From contig CM043950.1 in assembly GCA_014529385.2 (NCBI GenBank), positions 71,028,435 through 71,092,434 of the forward strand: 64,000 bases of DNA. Direction: 5' to 3'. This document shows positions 36,077 to 46,650 of the stretch, one piece after another (the first letter of the stretch is position 1; each line of letters starts with the position of its first letter). The position numbers and the translations under genes were made by a program. The DNA is from Adiantum capillus-veneris. Its lineage: Eukaryota > Streptophyta > Polypodiopsida > Polypodiales > Pteridaceae. Under the pieces are notes generated by a model that saw only the letters and a list, made by a program, of their open reading frames with translations, was not told where the DNA came from and made no database searches.

Positions 36077-37118
36077 CCTTAAAACTCTACTTTCACCTTA
36101 TCTGCCATCAATAATTCTCTCTTTTGAGCCCACATCCATGACTCAAGCAGACAAAGAAGGCCCGCAATGTTTTGATATTCAGAAAAAATCATAATCCTGA
36201 TTTGTTAGCTTGTAAATTACGATTTTCAATAATCTTAATGAGGGGTCTCCAACTTATGAATAGGCCCCTCTCCTTCTTTGTAAAAAAACCCCCAATATCT
36301 CACATAGCACCCCAACACTCTATGCATGAGGAGAGACTTAGGCGTAGCAACCACTTTGTGAGCTTCACTTTTGGTGTGAGAGAAGTTTTCAAGCTACACA
36401 TTGCAAGCGAGAGAGCGTGAGTTCAAAATCTCAAAACCACTATTGTATATGTTCCTCCATCATCAATAAATTGAGGTTTGGTGCATCAATGGCGTGATTC
36501 GACGTTCAAATCTTTGTCCTTCCACTTGTGCGATACGGTTTTGTGAATTCAATGGGACTTATGTATTTTGATGTTTCTATCATTTTGATGTTTCTATCAT
36601 TTGATCTTGGTTTAGAAAGTGTTTTAGTGTGTTTTCATTGCCAATTTTGTGTCCATTGTAAGAGGGTATTGTGATGAGAGGTCTCCCACACCCCAAGACA
36701 GTATGTGTGTGTGTTGGCAATGTTTAGCATTCACTAAGCATTTAGTTAGTTTTGTGCAAGCTCTATGATAGCATCATAACGAGCCATCTCCATTTGCAGG
36801 TCACAAATAAAGTATTATGCAAAATCCATTCCTCTCTCTCTTCCCCTTGCTCTAGCTCTCTCTGGTCCATTTTGTGTGTGTCTTGGTGTGAGGTTGCTTG
36901 TGTGTGTTTTGTGGCGCATCTTCTTGGTTGTGAAAAAATCTCTTTTGTGTCCTAGTTCGCATACCATAACTAGGTGGTGCCCCTATCTTGTTTGGGTTTG
37001 GCTGTGGGTTTGTTGTTGTGTTTGTGCTTGTGGTTGCCCCTGTCCCAATTGAGCAGCACGGGAGCCTTGAGGGGTGTTTAGAGGTCGCCTCTCTTGTTGC
37101 CCACCCCAGACGACCTCA
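35915..37118 (+). mobile_element. LTR, family A/B (copy B)
   Basis: A 1,204-bp copy of the solo LTR at 4346-5532 in the opposite orientation, starting TGTAAATA and ending GACGACCTCA. Poly(A) signal AATAAA at 36465-36470; the TATA site near 36250 has decayed. Flanking tetramers CCAT (35911-35914) and CTGC (37119-37122) do not match, and the right edge abuts a copia gag fragment, so this copy has been rearranged. Confidence 0.75.
36033..36074. repeat. (CT)n microsatellite inside LTR B
   Basis: A 42-base CT run, in the same LTR position as the GA run at 5375-5424 in the inverted copy. Confidence 0.95.
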
Positions 37119-37796
37119 CTGCATTTGTAGTGGAACCAGCTTTTGCAGTGGAACCACCCTCTTTCTTCTTAGCCTCTTTGGCCTTCAACTTAGGACACTG
37201 CTTGATCAAGTGATCATTAGCTTTACAATAATGGCAATGCATCTTCTTTTTGCCCTTATCGCCAGAATTTCTAGACAAATTTTTTCTAGTAGAAGCATTA
37301 GAAACATGAGATTTTCCACTCACAGAAGAACCATAAGAAGTGGTTGCATTGTTGTTACCACCCTTTATTTGAGTGCTTGCATTGTTCTTACCACCCTTTC
37401 TTTGAGTAGTAATAAAAGCCTGTTTAACTGTACATTGTTTAGTCCTATTTTTTCTAAAAAGTGACTCTTGCACTAGCAATGTGCATAATGCATCAAACTT
37501 GACAACTTCAAGATTTCCTTGGGTCACAAGTCTCCAAGTATTGGCAAAAGTCTGGTAAGGCATCAAGAACAATGAGCACAAGGGAACTGTCTAAAATGAA
37601 TTCACCTACAAAAATAAGTTGCTCATTGATGTCATTATACCAACAAGGAAAGTGTCCATATCATCTTCCTCATGCATAATCTTTGACTCCAGCTCCTTAC
37701 GCAGCAATGCAATTTTTGCCTGATTACAGCTTGCATAGAGACCAGCCAGAATATCTGAAAGGGCGGTGGTAATGTGTGTGCTAGTCTCCACCCAAC
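37119..37796 (-). pseudogene. copia gag fragment
   Basis: The minus strand encodes a Ty1/copia Gag C-terminal half: LRKELESKIMHEEDDMDTFL in one frame, then, after a stop/shift near 37600, QTFANTWRLVTQGNLEVVKF. A Ser/Asn/Lys-rich linker and a zinc knuckle, CHYCKANDHLIKQC (CX2CX4HX4C), follow. It matches the gag part at 3040-3348. It is bounded by LTR B on one side and a chromovirus LTR remnant on the other. Confidence 0.8.
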
Positions 37797-37877
37797 CGTA
37801 CTATCTTATACCCTCCCCCTAGTGTACACACTATCCGGCCGTGCCGGTGGCCTTGCCATAGGACCCATGTCCTTACA
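37797..37877 (-). repeat. chromovirus 3' LTR remnant
   Basis: On the minus strand a TGTAAGGACATGGG start follows directly after a strong PPT. Only about 80 bases remain before the copia fragment. Confidence 0.55.
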
Positions 37878-37902
37878 TTACCCCCCTCCCCCCTTTGAAG
37901 AA
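37878..37902 (-). other. polypurine tract of chromovirus remnant
   Basis: The minus strand reads AAAGGGGGGAGGGGGGTAA just before the LTR start. It overlaps the end of the coding frame (EDKNDSSKGGG). Confidence 0.75.
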
Positions 37903-38560
37903 TCGTTTTTGTCCTCGAAAACAAATGTAGGAAAACATTTCTTGAGTGCGGAGACATTCTTCCATGTAGAACCTTCTTCAAGTCTATCTAGACATTTTAC
38001 CAACACCTGTCGTCTGACATGATGTCTGGTACGAATCTCATGAGAATCCAAAATCTTTTCGGGCTCGCGAGGAATGCTTGGTGATTTGATAAGGTCAACT
38101 AACACACCTGTGTCAATGACATTATCATTCTGTCCTAGCTATTTTTATAAACGGTTAACATGAAAAACAAGATGAACTCGTGAGTTCTCTGGGAGAGCTA
38201 ATTATAGGCCAATTGACCTATACGTTTGAGAATGGTAAACGATCCACAATAGCCTGGTGAAAGTTTAGCAACTTTTCCTATCTTCAGACTTTCCGAATGC
38301 TCCGAAACTTTGAGGAAAACCTTGTCTCCTTCTTCAAAAGTAGCAAGACGATGATGCTCATCTGCGTACTTCTTATATCGATCTTGAGCTTGCTTAACAT
38401 TCTGACAAGAAACTCGAAGCATGTCAAAATGGTCTTGGAGAAAATCCGTTTGCGGGTCGTCGCGACGGACATCTATAGCATAGCTCTCAAGCATCATCAT
38501 ATTTATCAATACGAGGGAAGCGACCAGGATGAGACATGGAAACTCACTAGGGTGTCACTC
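37890..38560 (-). pseudogene. chromovirus integrase C-terminus with chromodomain
   Basis: In minus order, an integrase C-terminal region (AQDRYKKYADEHHRLATF, FEEGDKVFLKV, LSPGYCGSFTILKRIGQLAYN) is the GPY/F module. A chromodomain follows in another frame (PEKILDSHEIRTRHHVRRQVLVK, then LEEGSTW and a final acidic stretch). This end structure defines the chromovirus branch of Ty3/gypsy, whose chromodomain directs integration to marked chromatin. The core integrase, RT and gag are missing, replaced upstream by the tandem duplication at 38470-39038. Confidence 0.85.
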
Positions 38561-39038
38561 CTAATGAAGTGAACTCGATGAGATGCATCTACTAACTCTA
38601 CAAGCAAATCAAACGCACTATCACCAAGTAATCTGACTATGTCCTTCTAGACGACTCTACAGTCGTCACGTCCATTTATCATGCAAATCTATTCGGAATC
38701 GCACAAAACTTGAAGGGAAGCTACATGGGACTATCAGGATTGTATCTTGTAGGCGACAGACATCTATAGCATAGCTCTCAAGCATCAACATATTTATCAA
38801 TACGAGGGAAGCGACCAGGATGAGGCATGGAAACTCACTAGGGTGTCACTCCTAATGAAGTGAACTCGATGAGATGCATCTACTAACTCTACAAGCAAAT
38901 CAAACGCACTATCACCAAGTAATCTGACTATGTCCTTCTAGACGACTCTACAATCGTCACGTCCGTTTATCATGCAAATCTATTCGGAATCGCACAAAAC
39001 TTGAAGGGAAGCTACAGGGGACTATCAGGATTGTATCC
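38470..39038. repeat. tandem duplication, period 291 bp
   Basis: About 278 bases starting CATCTATAGCATAGCTCTC at 38470 recur at 38761 with few changes, joined by a short unique link ending GGCGACAGA. The first copy overlaps integrase coding sequence on the minus strand, so this is a local duplication inside the dead chromovirus. Confidence 0.88.
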
Positions 39039-39049
39039 TATCACTGTCA

Positions 39050-39480
39050 CATCATTCTGGAAATGTAAAAAGATCACGATCGTTCGTCCCAAAGTCGGCA
39101 AAAACAGTGAATAGGTAATCCTAATGGGTCGTTTTAGGGTCCCTAAAGCCTCTCCTAGGGTCAAAACAACATAAAATACGCATATAGACACTCAAAACAG
39201 CGATTTAAGGTCTCAAACTCGTAGTTAAAAACCTACACCAAATCTTGAATGATTACACTTGAATGGAATAGCAAGATAAGAGGAACACAATGCAATAAAC
39301 GAATCTGAATTTGGATTACCGTAGCCACAATGGCGAAGATTACAAGTTGGAGCAAGAAGGAGCTCTCAAACGTACGCTGTCTTCTCAGTTTCCCATAAAA
39401 AAGATGATGTTCAAACTTACAAAAAATGACCTTTATAGTTTAGGTCTTTACAAATGGCTTGTCCCCCTTCCCCCTTCCTT
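39050..39480. other. spacer without recognisable gene
   Basis: No supported coding sequence. AGATCACGATCG near 39071 resembles the palindromes listed at 43100-44260. Confidence 0.45.
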
Positions 39481-39990
39481 ATCCTTGCACACCCTCGTGC
39501 ATGTTCATTGCTTTGGCCGTTGATGTGGATCCAATGAAGTAAGTGTTGCTGAAAAGATTCTTGTTCAAAGGACAGCTTCCAAGGCTTCTTGATGTTGTGT
39601 GAAAGGATTTTCACTTAATGTGTGTTGGTATGCTACGTACCGTGCCTTGAGGTCCTTCGCCATAGGATGGAAAATCCGTGATTCGATTTCGAAGAACCCT
39701 GTGACGAAGGTCTCTTCGAATGTCTACAAGTAGTGTGAAGGCAGGTACATTAGCCTGGAGTACATTGCCATCAAAATGTGTCGTGGCGGTGAATCTTGGA
39801 GATTCCAGCAGATCCTTCTGTGCCCTTCCAAGAACAGATTCCACGGATGATTGTCTCCTTCAGTGTCTTTAAACACCTGGATGCAGGTGATGATCATCCG
39901 GGCTATCTTTACTAGCATTTGACAAGCCACGTCGGGGACATCCCGCAGCAAGGTTGACTGTCGAATTCAATGTGTTGACCATGTAGGCTA
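39480..39990 (-). pseudogene. probable tail of the accessory ORF
   Basis: The minus strand from about 39951 has a coherent-looking frame (LLRDVPDVACQMLVKIARM, then WNLFLEGHRRICWNLQDSPP), followed by a stop and more sequence (ESRIFHPMAKDLKARYVAYQ). It may be the C-terminal continuation of the protein coded at 40140-42909. Family unknown. Confidence 0.35.
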
Positions 39991-40139
39991 CTGTAGGAGG
40001 CTGCTATGCTGTCAAGACTGGGTAGTTCAGCTTTTGCTACCTTGAGCCTTTCCATGTGGCAAAATCCCTCCACGTGCGTCTTCTAGGGACTGGGAAGAAA
40101 GTAGGATCTATTTGTATATGTTGAGGAGCATTGTGGTAG

Positions 40140-42068
40140 TTAGTTAGATCCTGTGGCCGTTTGTCCAACCACTTCTGCCTCCACTTTGGGTGGTCGTCGC
40201 TCGACAAGCATCTGGGCTTCTTCTGCTGTCAGTGCAATGCCTTCGTAACCTCCATCTTTGTTTCGTGGCAGGGCCGGCCACATCTTTTCCTTCCACAGAA
40301 TTGCTTCATGGCATAACAGAGGAAATGGTAGGTACTGATGGCCAAACCCTTCCACCTGCTCTTCTGGCTGTAAGTAGGCTAGGGCCGCTGACTCCATTAT
40401 CTTCTTTTCATAGTGCATGTAATCCTTTGCTGGTCCCTCTGGCATGTCCTTAATGCTCTCAGTGAGCTCATCTCTAATATCCATATCTGGCTCTGCAAAT
40501 TCATGCTCTTGTTCCCCTTGGTGTGATGTTTCAGGCAAATCAGGAACTTGTTGTCCGGGCAGCAGTTGCGGTTGACTCTGGGCTTTGTCTGCTCTGATTT
40601 TTTGTTGAAAAATCAGATCTTCCTTTTCCTTCAGCAGTGTGTCACCGATCTGCTTCTGAGTCTCTAATTCCGCGCTTGCTTGTGCTAGTTGTTGCTCCAG
40701 TTCTTTTATATTTTTCTCATTTGCCGCAGTCTGGGCCATCAGTCCTGATAAGAGCAACTGTCTTTGAAGCTTTTCTTGCTCTAGCTCTGATTTCAGTGCC
40801 GCTATGGTGTTCACTGCTGTGGCATTGTCCGATGTGGAAACCAATGCTCTAGCAGGTTCCTGGTTTGACATCAAGGTTGTCAGAGTGCTTTTGACAGTGT
40901 TGTACGAATTGTTAACTCTCTAAACCTTGTGCTCTCGTAAGCAAGCTGCTCCGTTGCTTTCTATACTCTTGCCGTCAATTCTTGGCATTCTTTTTCTTTG
41001 GCGGTCAAATCTGTCCTGACGTCCACCAAATCTCTGATCAGAGACTGAGCCTGTTTGTCGCTCAAGGTATCTTTCCTCCATTGTGAGTTCTAGTCGCGCC
41101 CTCAGGCTCTCTAACTCCTCTTGCCCAGATGCTTGCTTTTGTTGGGCCTCATGTACCTGCTTTTCCTTTTCACTCAGCACCACGTGCTGGCACAGGAACT
41201 GTCTTTCTAATTCCTTTAAAGTTTTCTTGTAATCAAAACCAGCAACAGCCTGGCAGGCTTCGTGGTATCCGATTGCTTCCGTAGGAGGTATAAACTCCTT
41301 TTGCAAGGTTGAAGGAGGAGGAGGTGGCGGTTTTTTGTTTGATGGAGAAGGAGGAGCAGGAGGAGATTTCGGCGAGGGAGGAGGTGGTGATTTAGGCGAG
41401 GGAGGAGGTGATGATTTAGGTGAGGGAGGAGGCGAGCTTGCTTCTTCTCGTACATGTCTCTTTTTGGAAGCATCTTCCCCTCCTTGCGAAGCAGATGCTT
41501 CCGCTTTTATTTTCTTTAAAGTCTTGATGATTCTTTGGCAGGTCATATCCGCCACCCGTCGCACTTCCACATTCCTCTCTCTTTGAGTCTTCTTTAGCTG
41601 CTCTGCTTGGTTTGTATCATCAGCTGCATCTTTTTCCTTCGTTCCTTCAGTGGACTGTGAAGAAATGTCCACTTCTGCAGCCTTTTGTTCTGCTTCTAAC
41701 CTTTGCTTTTCAGCCCGTATGCGAGCTGCATTTTCTATTCTTTCTTGTCTTTCCTTCTCCAATCTTTGTTTTTGTGTTTGTTGTGTTGCAGCAGCTCTTG
41801 CCTGTCTGTCAGTCCGTAACTTGGTCCTTCTTTCCTCGACTCTTTGTTGGGCTTTTGCATATGCTTTTTGAAGGTCAGACTGAGGTACTGCACTTCTTTC
41901 CCTCCTTTTTCTCTCGAGCGGCTGTGGAGTCTTCCTCCTCGCTTTCTTCAAACTCCGATGGCCCTTTGTCTTTCGACCCTTGAGAGTTTCCTTCCTCATC
42001 AGTCTCCGTCTTTTCTTCATCACTAGAGCTTTTGTTGGATGCCTTGGCTGAGCGTGATGATGTTGCAA
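40140..42068 (-). pseudogene. accessory ORF, coiled-coil and Pro-rich part
   Basis: One minus-strand frame, interrupted near 40900, follows the upstream part after a single-base shift near 41885. It begins with a long Arg/Gln/Glu coiled coil (RTDRQARAAATQQTQKQRLE). A Pro-rich run with three PPPSPKS repeats follows (plus-strand 41340-41440), then a second coiled coil (EQEKLQRQLLLSGLMAQTAA). No enzyme motif. It probably encodes a structural or accessory protein of a large retroelement. Confidence 0.5.
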
Positions 42069-42909
42069 CAGGGGTCGTCCTTACTGAATGAGCAACCAGC
42101 TTTGCTTTCTGAATCAGGGCCGTTTGAGAATTGGCAGCTGGCACATCTTCAATCATTCCCAAAGCTTGGTATGCTATTCTTGTTAGCATTGGCCCTGCAT
42201 TCATGTAGCTTTTGTTTTTTGACGAGCTTTTCAAATTTGCTTCGACCAAGTTTTCCAAAATGTAAGAACCATAGTCGCAGCGAATGGTTCTATTTTCGGC
42301 TGTTGCTAGAGCCATGACCACGGCAATGTGCAGGATTGGCTTGGTGTAGCGAGGAGGCTTTTGTACTCTGAAATGCTGAGAGATCAATCTCATCGGTAAT
42401 TCCAGCTCTCTGTATATCATGTCACTGTATTTGTATTTGTTTCCTTTTGCTTTGACGAATGCATTCTCGTTATCCAGTGACTTTGTTTTTGCCAGCAAGT
42501 TGTGTTGCCCTAGAAGGAAATGCAAAGCTTCGTTGATGATTTCTTTCGTGATCTTTACTTTCACCTTTGATCCATCCTTGTCCGTGAGCATTGCCTACCC
42601 ATCATATTGTATCGAGCTCATGATCTCGTGGGCCCTCATATAATCTGTTCCCCATGGCTGTAATCTGAAAAACTACTCCAAATGAACAGCCCACACTGCC
42701 TCTATTACCTCCGACCTTCGGTGGAGATTCTTTACCATGATAGTTGTCTTTACCATGTCACCATCAACATCCCTAAACTTTGAGATGAAAATGTGAGCAG
42801 GGATCTGAGCTAGTATTTCATCCGAGATGTGAGCCTTTTCATTTGTAGCGAGCTCATCCACTTCATATGGTGTTGCTATCCACTGCCTTTCTTTCTTTTG
42901 GCGAGGCAT
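41875..42909 (-). pseudogene. accessory ORF, N-terminal part (plant transposon protein-like)
   Basis: A minus-strand frame from ATG 42909 (MPRQKKERQWIATPYEVDEL) with TAG stops near 42670 and 42594, continuing to 41875. The segment ELPMRLISQHFRVQKPPRYT through AYQALGM has the shape of the plant transposon protein domain often found in retroelement-linked ORFs (Pfam Transposase_32 type, from memory). An acidic Ser/Glu tail follows (EEKTETDEEGNSQGSKD). Function unknown. It may be the 3' accessory ORF of the large element to the right. Confidence 0.5.
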
Positions 42910-45160
42910 TCTGTGTCAGTAGAATCACAAGCTGTCAGGATTTTCCTTTCGCAATTAGTCACATTCTAGACTTTTAGTAAAAAACAGTTCACAAGTTAAA
43001 ACTGATCATAACTTGACCAAATTTCATCCATTCTTGTTCATATTTCACTAGTGGGACTAGGAAGACTAGAGCTATGACTGATTAAAATCTGAGCCAATTC
43101 TGGGCCTGAGGTACACCGATCGCGATCGTAGTACAGAGGCCAAAATTACATTTGATCACATGAGTGGTTTGCTGATAGTTGGAGGGTCATTTTGGTCCAC
43201 TCTGTATTTCATTTGAACCACTTTTTGAGTTTATAGGTCCCAATTTTGGGTTACAAGGGAGTTTTGGACTAGACTTTGACTTTTCATGAGTTTTTGATGT
43301 CCAAATGGCTTGAAACTTGGTGGGTGGCTTGAACAAGATGTATACAAGGAATTCGTTAGGTTTTGGTCAAAATCTGATGCTGAGGTACATCGATCGCGAT
43401 CGTAGTACCTGAGATTTTTTGGGTGAAAACTGGATGGTCATGGACCCCTATGCCTGCCTAGCCCACTGATGATTTATTTCCAAGTTTGGACTTAAAGTGA
43501 ACAAATTAGAGCAATTTTTCACTGTTTGACCTTATTCTACTAAGTCTAACCAGATTGGGTTTTCCTGATGAAATTTGGTTGGAGCCTGGAGTTAGTTGAA
43601 GTTAGTTTTAGAGCTTTCACTGCTTCCATGATGTGCTGCTACCATCAGCCTACTCCACTGTCTGATTTTGACTTGATCAGGCACTTTATACCCCGTCTTG
43701 GGAGATTTTCCAGACTTGTGCATTTTTCAGGCATTCTTTGGATACCAATGTGATATTTGAGCATCCCTAAGTCACCTTTTGGTCTTTGGCATTGGTTCGG
43801 CCAAAATTCTCCCTTTGTGTGATCATTCGAGACTGAAATGATCATATCTGTACTTGTAGGAGATTCTGAGATCCATTCGAGGTTTTCTACAACTGTACTG
43901 ACTCTTAGTCGGACAGGTATGCCCTTCAAACTATCCATCATTATTTTTAACTGGATTTTGGTAGTTGTAGGTCAAATTTTCCCGTTTCGGTTGTGTTTGA
44001 CAAATTAGGCCCATTCTATGCGCAAAATTTGTGCATTTTCCTTGAAAATTCAAGAGAGTGTATCTTTAATTGAGTTCCAAGCCTGGGCCAAATCAAAAGT
44101 TGCAAAACCTGCATCTGGGGGCACCTATCGCGATCGTACCACAGAGGCCAAAATGATTTTTGACACCTGCAGATTGTAGGCGAGGCTGAGGGGAGGTTTT
44201 TTGCAGATTCTCTCCCAAGTTTTGTCAGCGAGGTACACCGATCGAGATCGGTGTACCACCACCAAACTGAGATTTGATCATATGGCTTTGTTTCTGACCT
44301 TGTGGGGAGGACATTGATGTATTTTGTGCTTGAAAAAAGTTTTGTTTGGATGCCTCGAAGGGCCCTTGACCTATTTGACCCGATCCGACTTTGATTTGAT
44401 CCCTTCGCCCGTTTGTGCAATGATTCGCGCTTGCATGTGTAATAGACTTGATCTTTACTTGATAAGGAACATACCTGTGAAATCTGGTATGAAATGCTGG
44501 CTCCGACCGTCTGTACGGGGTAGAAATGTGGCAGCTCGCTCTAGGTCAAGAAGCTCTCTTCTTCTCTCTCAAAATGTGAAAATGAACAATGAGCTAGAAT
44601 TTGGCCTACCCGACCTATATCTTCCCGAGGTTTTCATGACATAGGGCTGATTTTTCTTACCTTTGATCCCGATATAATCTGCATACCACATGTGGGTCGA
44701 ACTGCTTGTCATTCCGACGTTGTATGACCGTTTGATGCGATTTCGGCGAAATGTAGTCATGATCATTAAGGCTGAAATTCGACGTCTTCATATTAGATTC
44801 ATATCTTCCATGCTTGATAACCTTATCATGATACTTCGGTGTTTGCTTCCAGAACTTGATTTCGACACTTGTGAGTGATATTTTTTAATTTTTGATGTTT
44901 TATTAAGGAAAATCAAACAATATAAATTGAAAATACTTATTAACTGGCAAAAATTAGCCAAAATTATTATACTCACCCCTAAGCATATATTTTCACTAGA
45001 AGCATCCCAATGCTCTGGATTTTGTCATTACAGCTCATTATTATGCTGATCGGATGATAAAAACGCTAAAAATGCCAGATTTTGATCAAATATGTTCGAA
45101 ATTGAACTCTAAATAATGAAAAAACACACACATTATGTACATATATACACGTTGGAACCC
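42910..45160 (-). other. non-coding region with GATC-centred palindromes, possible LTR/U3 sequence
   Basis: No supportable coding frame over 2.2 kb. The motif GGTACAYCGATCGCGATCGTAG or a variant occurs at 43111, 43385 (274 bases apart), 44121 and 44233. The last is a near-perfect inverted repeat, GGTACACCGATC-GA-GATCGGTGTACC. Position after the pol region suggests the 3' untranslated or U3 part of the minus-strand element, but no LTR pair was identified. Confidence 0.45.
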
Positions 45161-46225
45161 TTAATGGTCCTGACTGTTGCTAGATTCATCAATTACTCCC
45201 CCCGTCCTTGATTGAGTCGTCTCGGACGAAGGTTGGGTGCATGTGCATGAGTTTTGAAATCTGTGTCTATGCATGGCCATGTAATGTGGCCCTATTCTCA
45301 TGTTTGAGACAATGCATTGGGTAACAAGGTGCTGTGCAAGATGCGGGGACTGAATGTAGTTTTCAGTGGCTTTTGATGGCGATGATAGTTGTGTATGGAA
45401 CAGAAGAGCTTGCAGTCGAATTGCTCTTTCTTTGATTGTCGGTGTTGTGATGGCAACTATTTTTGGAACCCATTTGTATGCGGTTTGTTGCATCTTTACA
45501 GATTCCACTTGAGTTTCCTGAATTTTCATAGGTTTCCAGTGCCATTTTGGAAGTTCAAGCATCCTGTTTTGAGTTTTGGGTTTCCTTTCGAGCTTTGTCG
45601 CCGAATCTTTGGTTTTCTCCATTTTTGGTTGCCATTTCCACTCTGGAGTAACTCCTGAAGGTCTTTGATATGGTGATGCTTTCGTCGGGACTTTGTCCTT
45701 GGGTAGCCATATCTGGCTCGGTTTGTTCGACATAATTCTTTTCTTTATCCATACTTTTCGAAGAGCCTTTTTTCGTGTTTTTGGCTGATGAGCTGGTTGC
45801 TTTTTGTCGATGGGGATACTCGGCCACGAGTGATCTGTTTTGGCGAATGGAGTCATGTACAAGTTAGAGTTGTGTGTGTACATCAACACATGTTCTGACC
45901 ATTCAGTGACTGCATTGTATGTTCTCATCCATGGAACTCCCAAACATAGTGATTCTCTGATTTCTCCGTCTTTCATTACGAAAAATTGATGAGGACAACT
46001 ATTTCCATCAATATTGATTGGTAAGTTTACTATCCCCAATGTTGGCATTGTTGCTCCGTTTGCGGCTTGTAAATCACGTGTGGATTGCACTAGGGGTTCA
46101 TCTGTAAGCATCTTGTAAGTGGAGAAGTTGATCACATTGACTCTTTCTCCTGTGTCAATCAATGCTCGTTGATATCTGCCATGCGGAAGTCTGACATTGA
46201 TGCGAACATCGTTCCTGTTTCCCAT
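45161..46225 (-). pseudogene. second retropepsin plus W-x-P-K linker, downstream of integrase
   Basis: A 354-codon frame, ATG at 46225. Residues about 8-105 form a retropepsin: hydrophobic-ALIDTGERVNVI (DTG catalytic), flap-like AANGATMPTLGIVNLPINI, and SLCLGVPWMR, equivalent to the LGxPWL motif. The rest is basic, with repeated WxPK motifs (QIWLPKD, WKWQPKM, YKWVPKI). It overlaps the end of the integrase frame by 67 bases in the -1 frame. The same element already has a protease upstream (near 50000), so this second one is unusual. Confidence 0.75.
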
Positions 46226-46650
46226 TGCTCATCAGTGTGAATTATAGAAAGAGGAATTTGAGCCGTATCTGCTGGTTGAGGAAGTCTTTGTTGTTGTAAG
46301 TTTTGTTTTCGTTTTAAAATCTTGATTCTGGCCTCCTCTTGCGCTTGAGCTTTTGTCTCATTTGCTTTGTTCTTGCGCTCCTTCACAGCGTGCATTTTGG
46401 CAAGCATCTTTGATGTTAGTGGTAGGTTGTACTTCTTTAGTTTGCAACCACTAATCCAATTAGGCATCTGCTCTCCCTCTAATGTTGCAAGTTTAATGGC
46501 ACTGCTAGATGATATGTCATGAATCACATAGGGTCCATTGCCTCGCTTTTTGAGTTTTTGGGAATGTTGTTTCAGGGTATACATTAAGACGTAATCCCCC
46601 GTAGCAAATTCCTTGCTGATAACATGTTGATCAAAGAACGATTTCATGTT
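46159..46650 (-). pseudogene. integrase C-terminal domain
   Basis: The frame continues the integrase at 46651-47610 after a TGA at 46648-46650. It holds the DNA-binding C-terminal module (FATGDYVLMYTLKQHSQKL, RGNGPYVIHDI, a GPY-type motif) and a Lys/Gln-rich tail. It ends inside the -1-frame retropepsin start, giving a 67-base overlap. Confidence 0.8.

Noticed and set aside
37119-37122. Target duplication for LTR B
   Set aside because: CTGC does not match CCAT at 35911-35914; no duplication present.
41335-41586. Gly/Glu-rich plus-strand frame
   Set aside because: Antisense shadow of the PPPSPKS repeats in the minus-strand accessory ORF.
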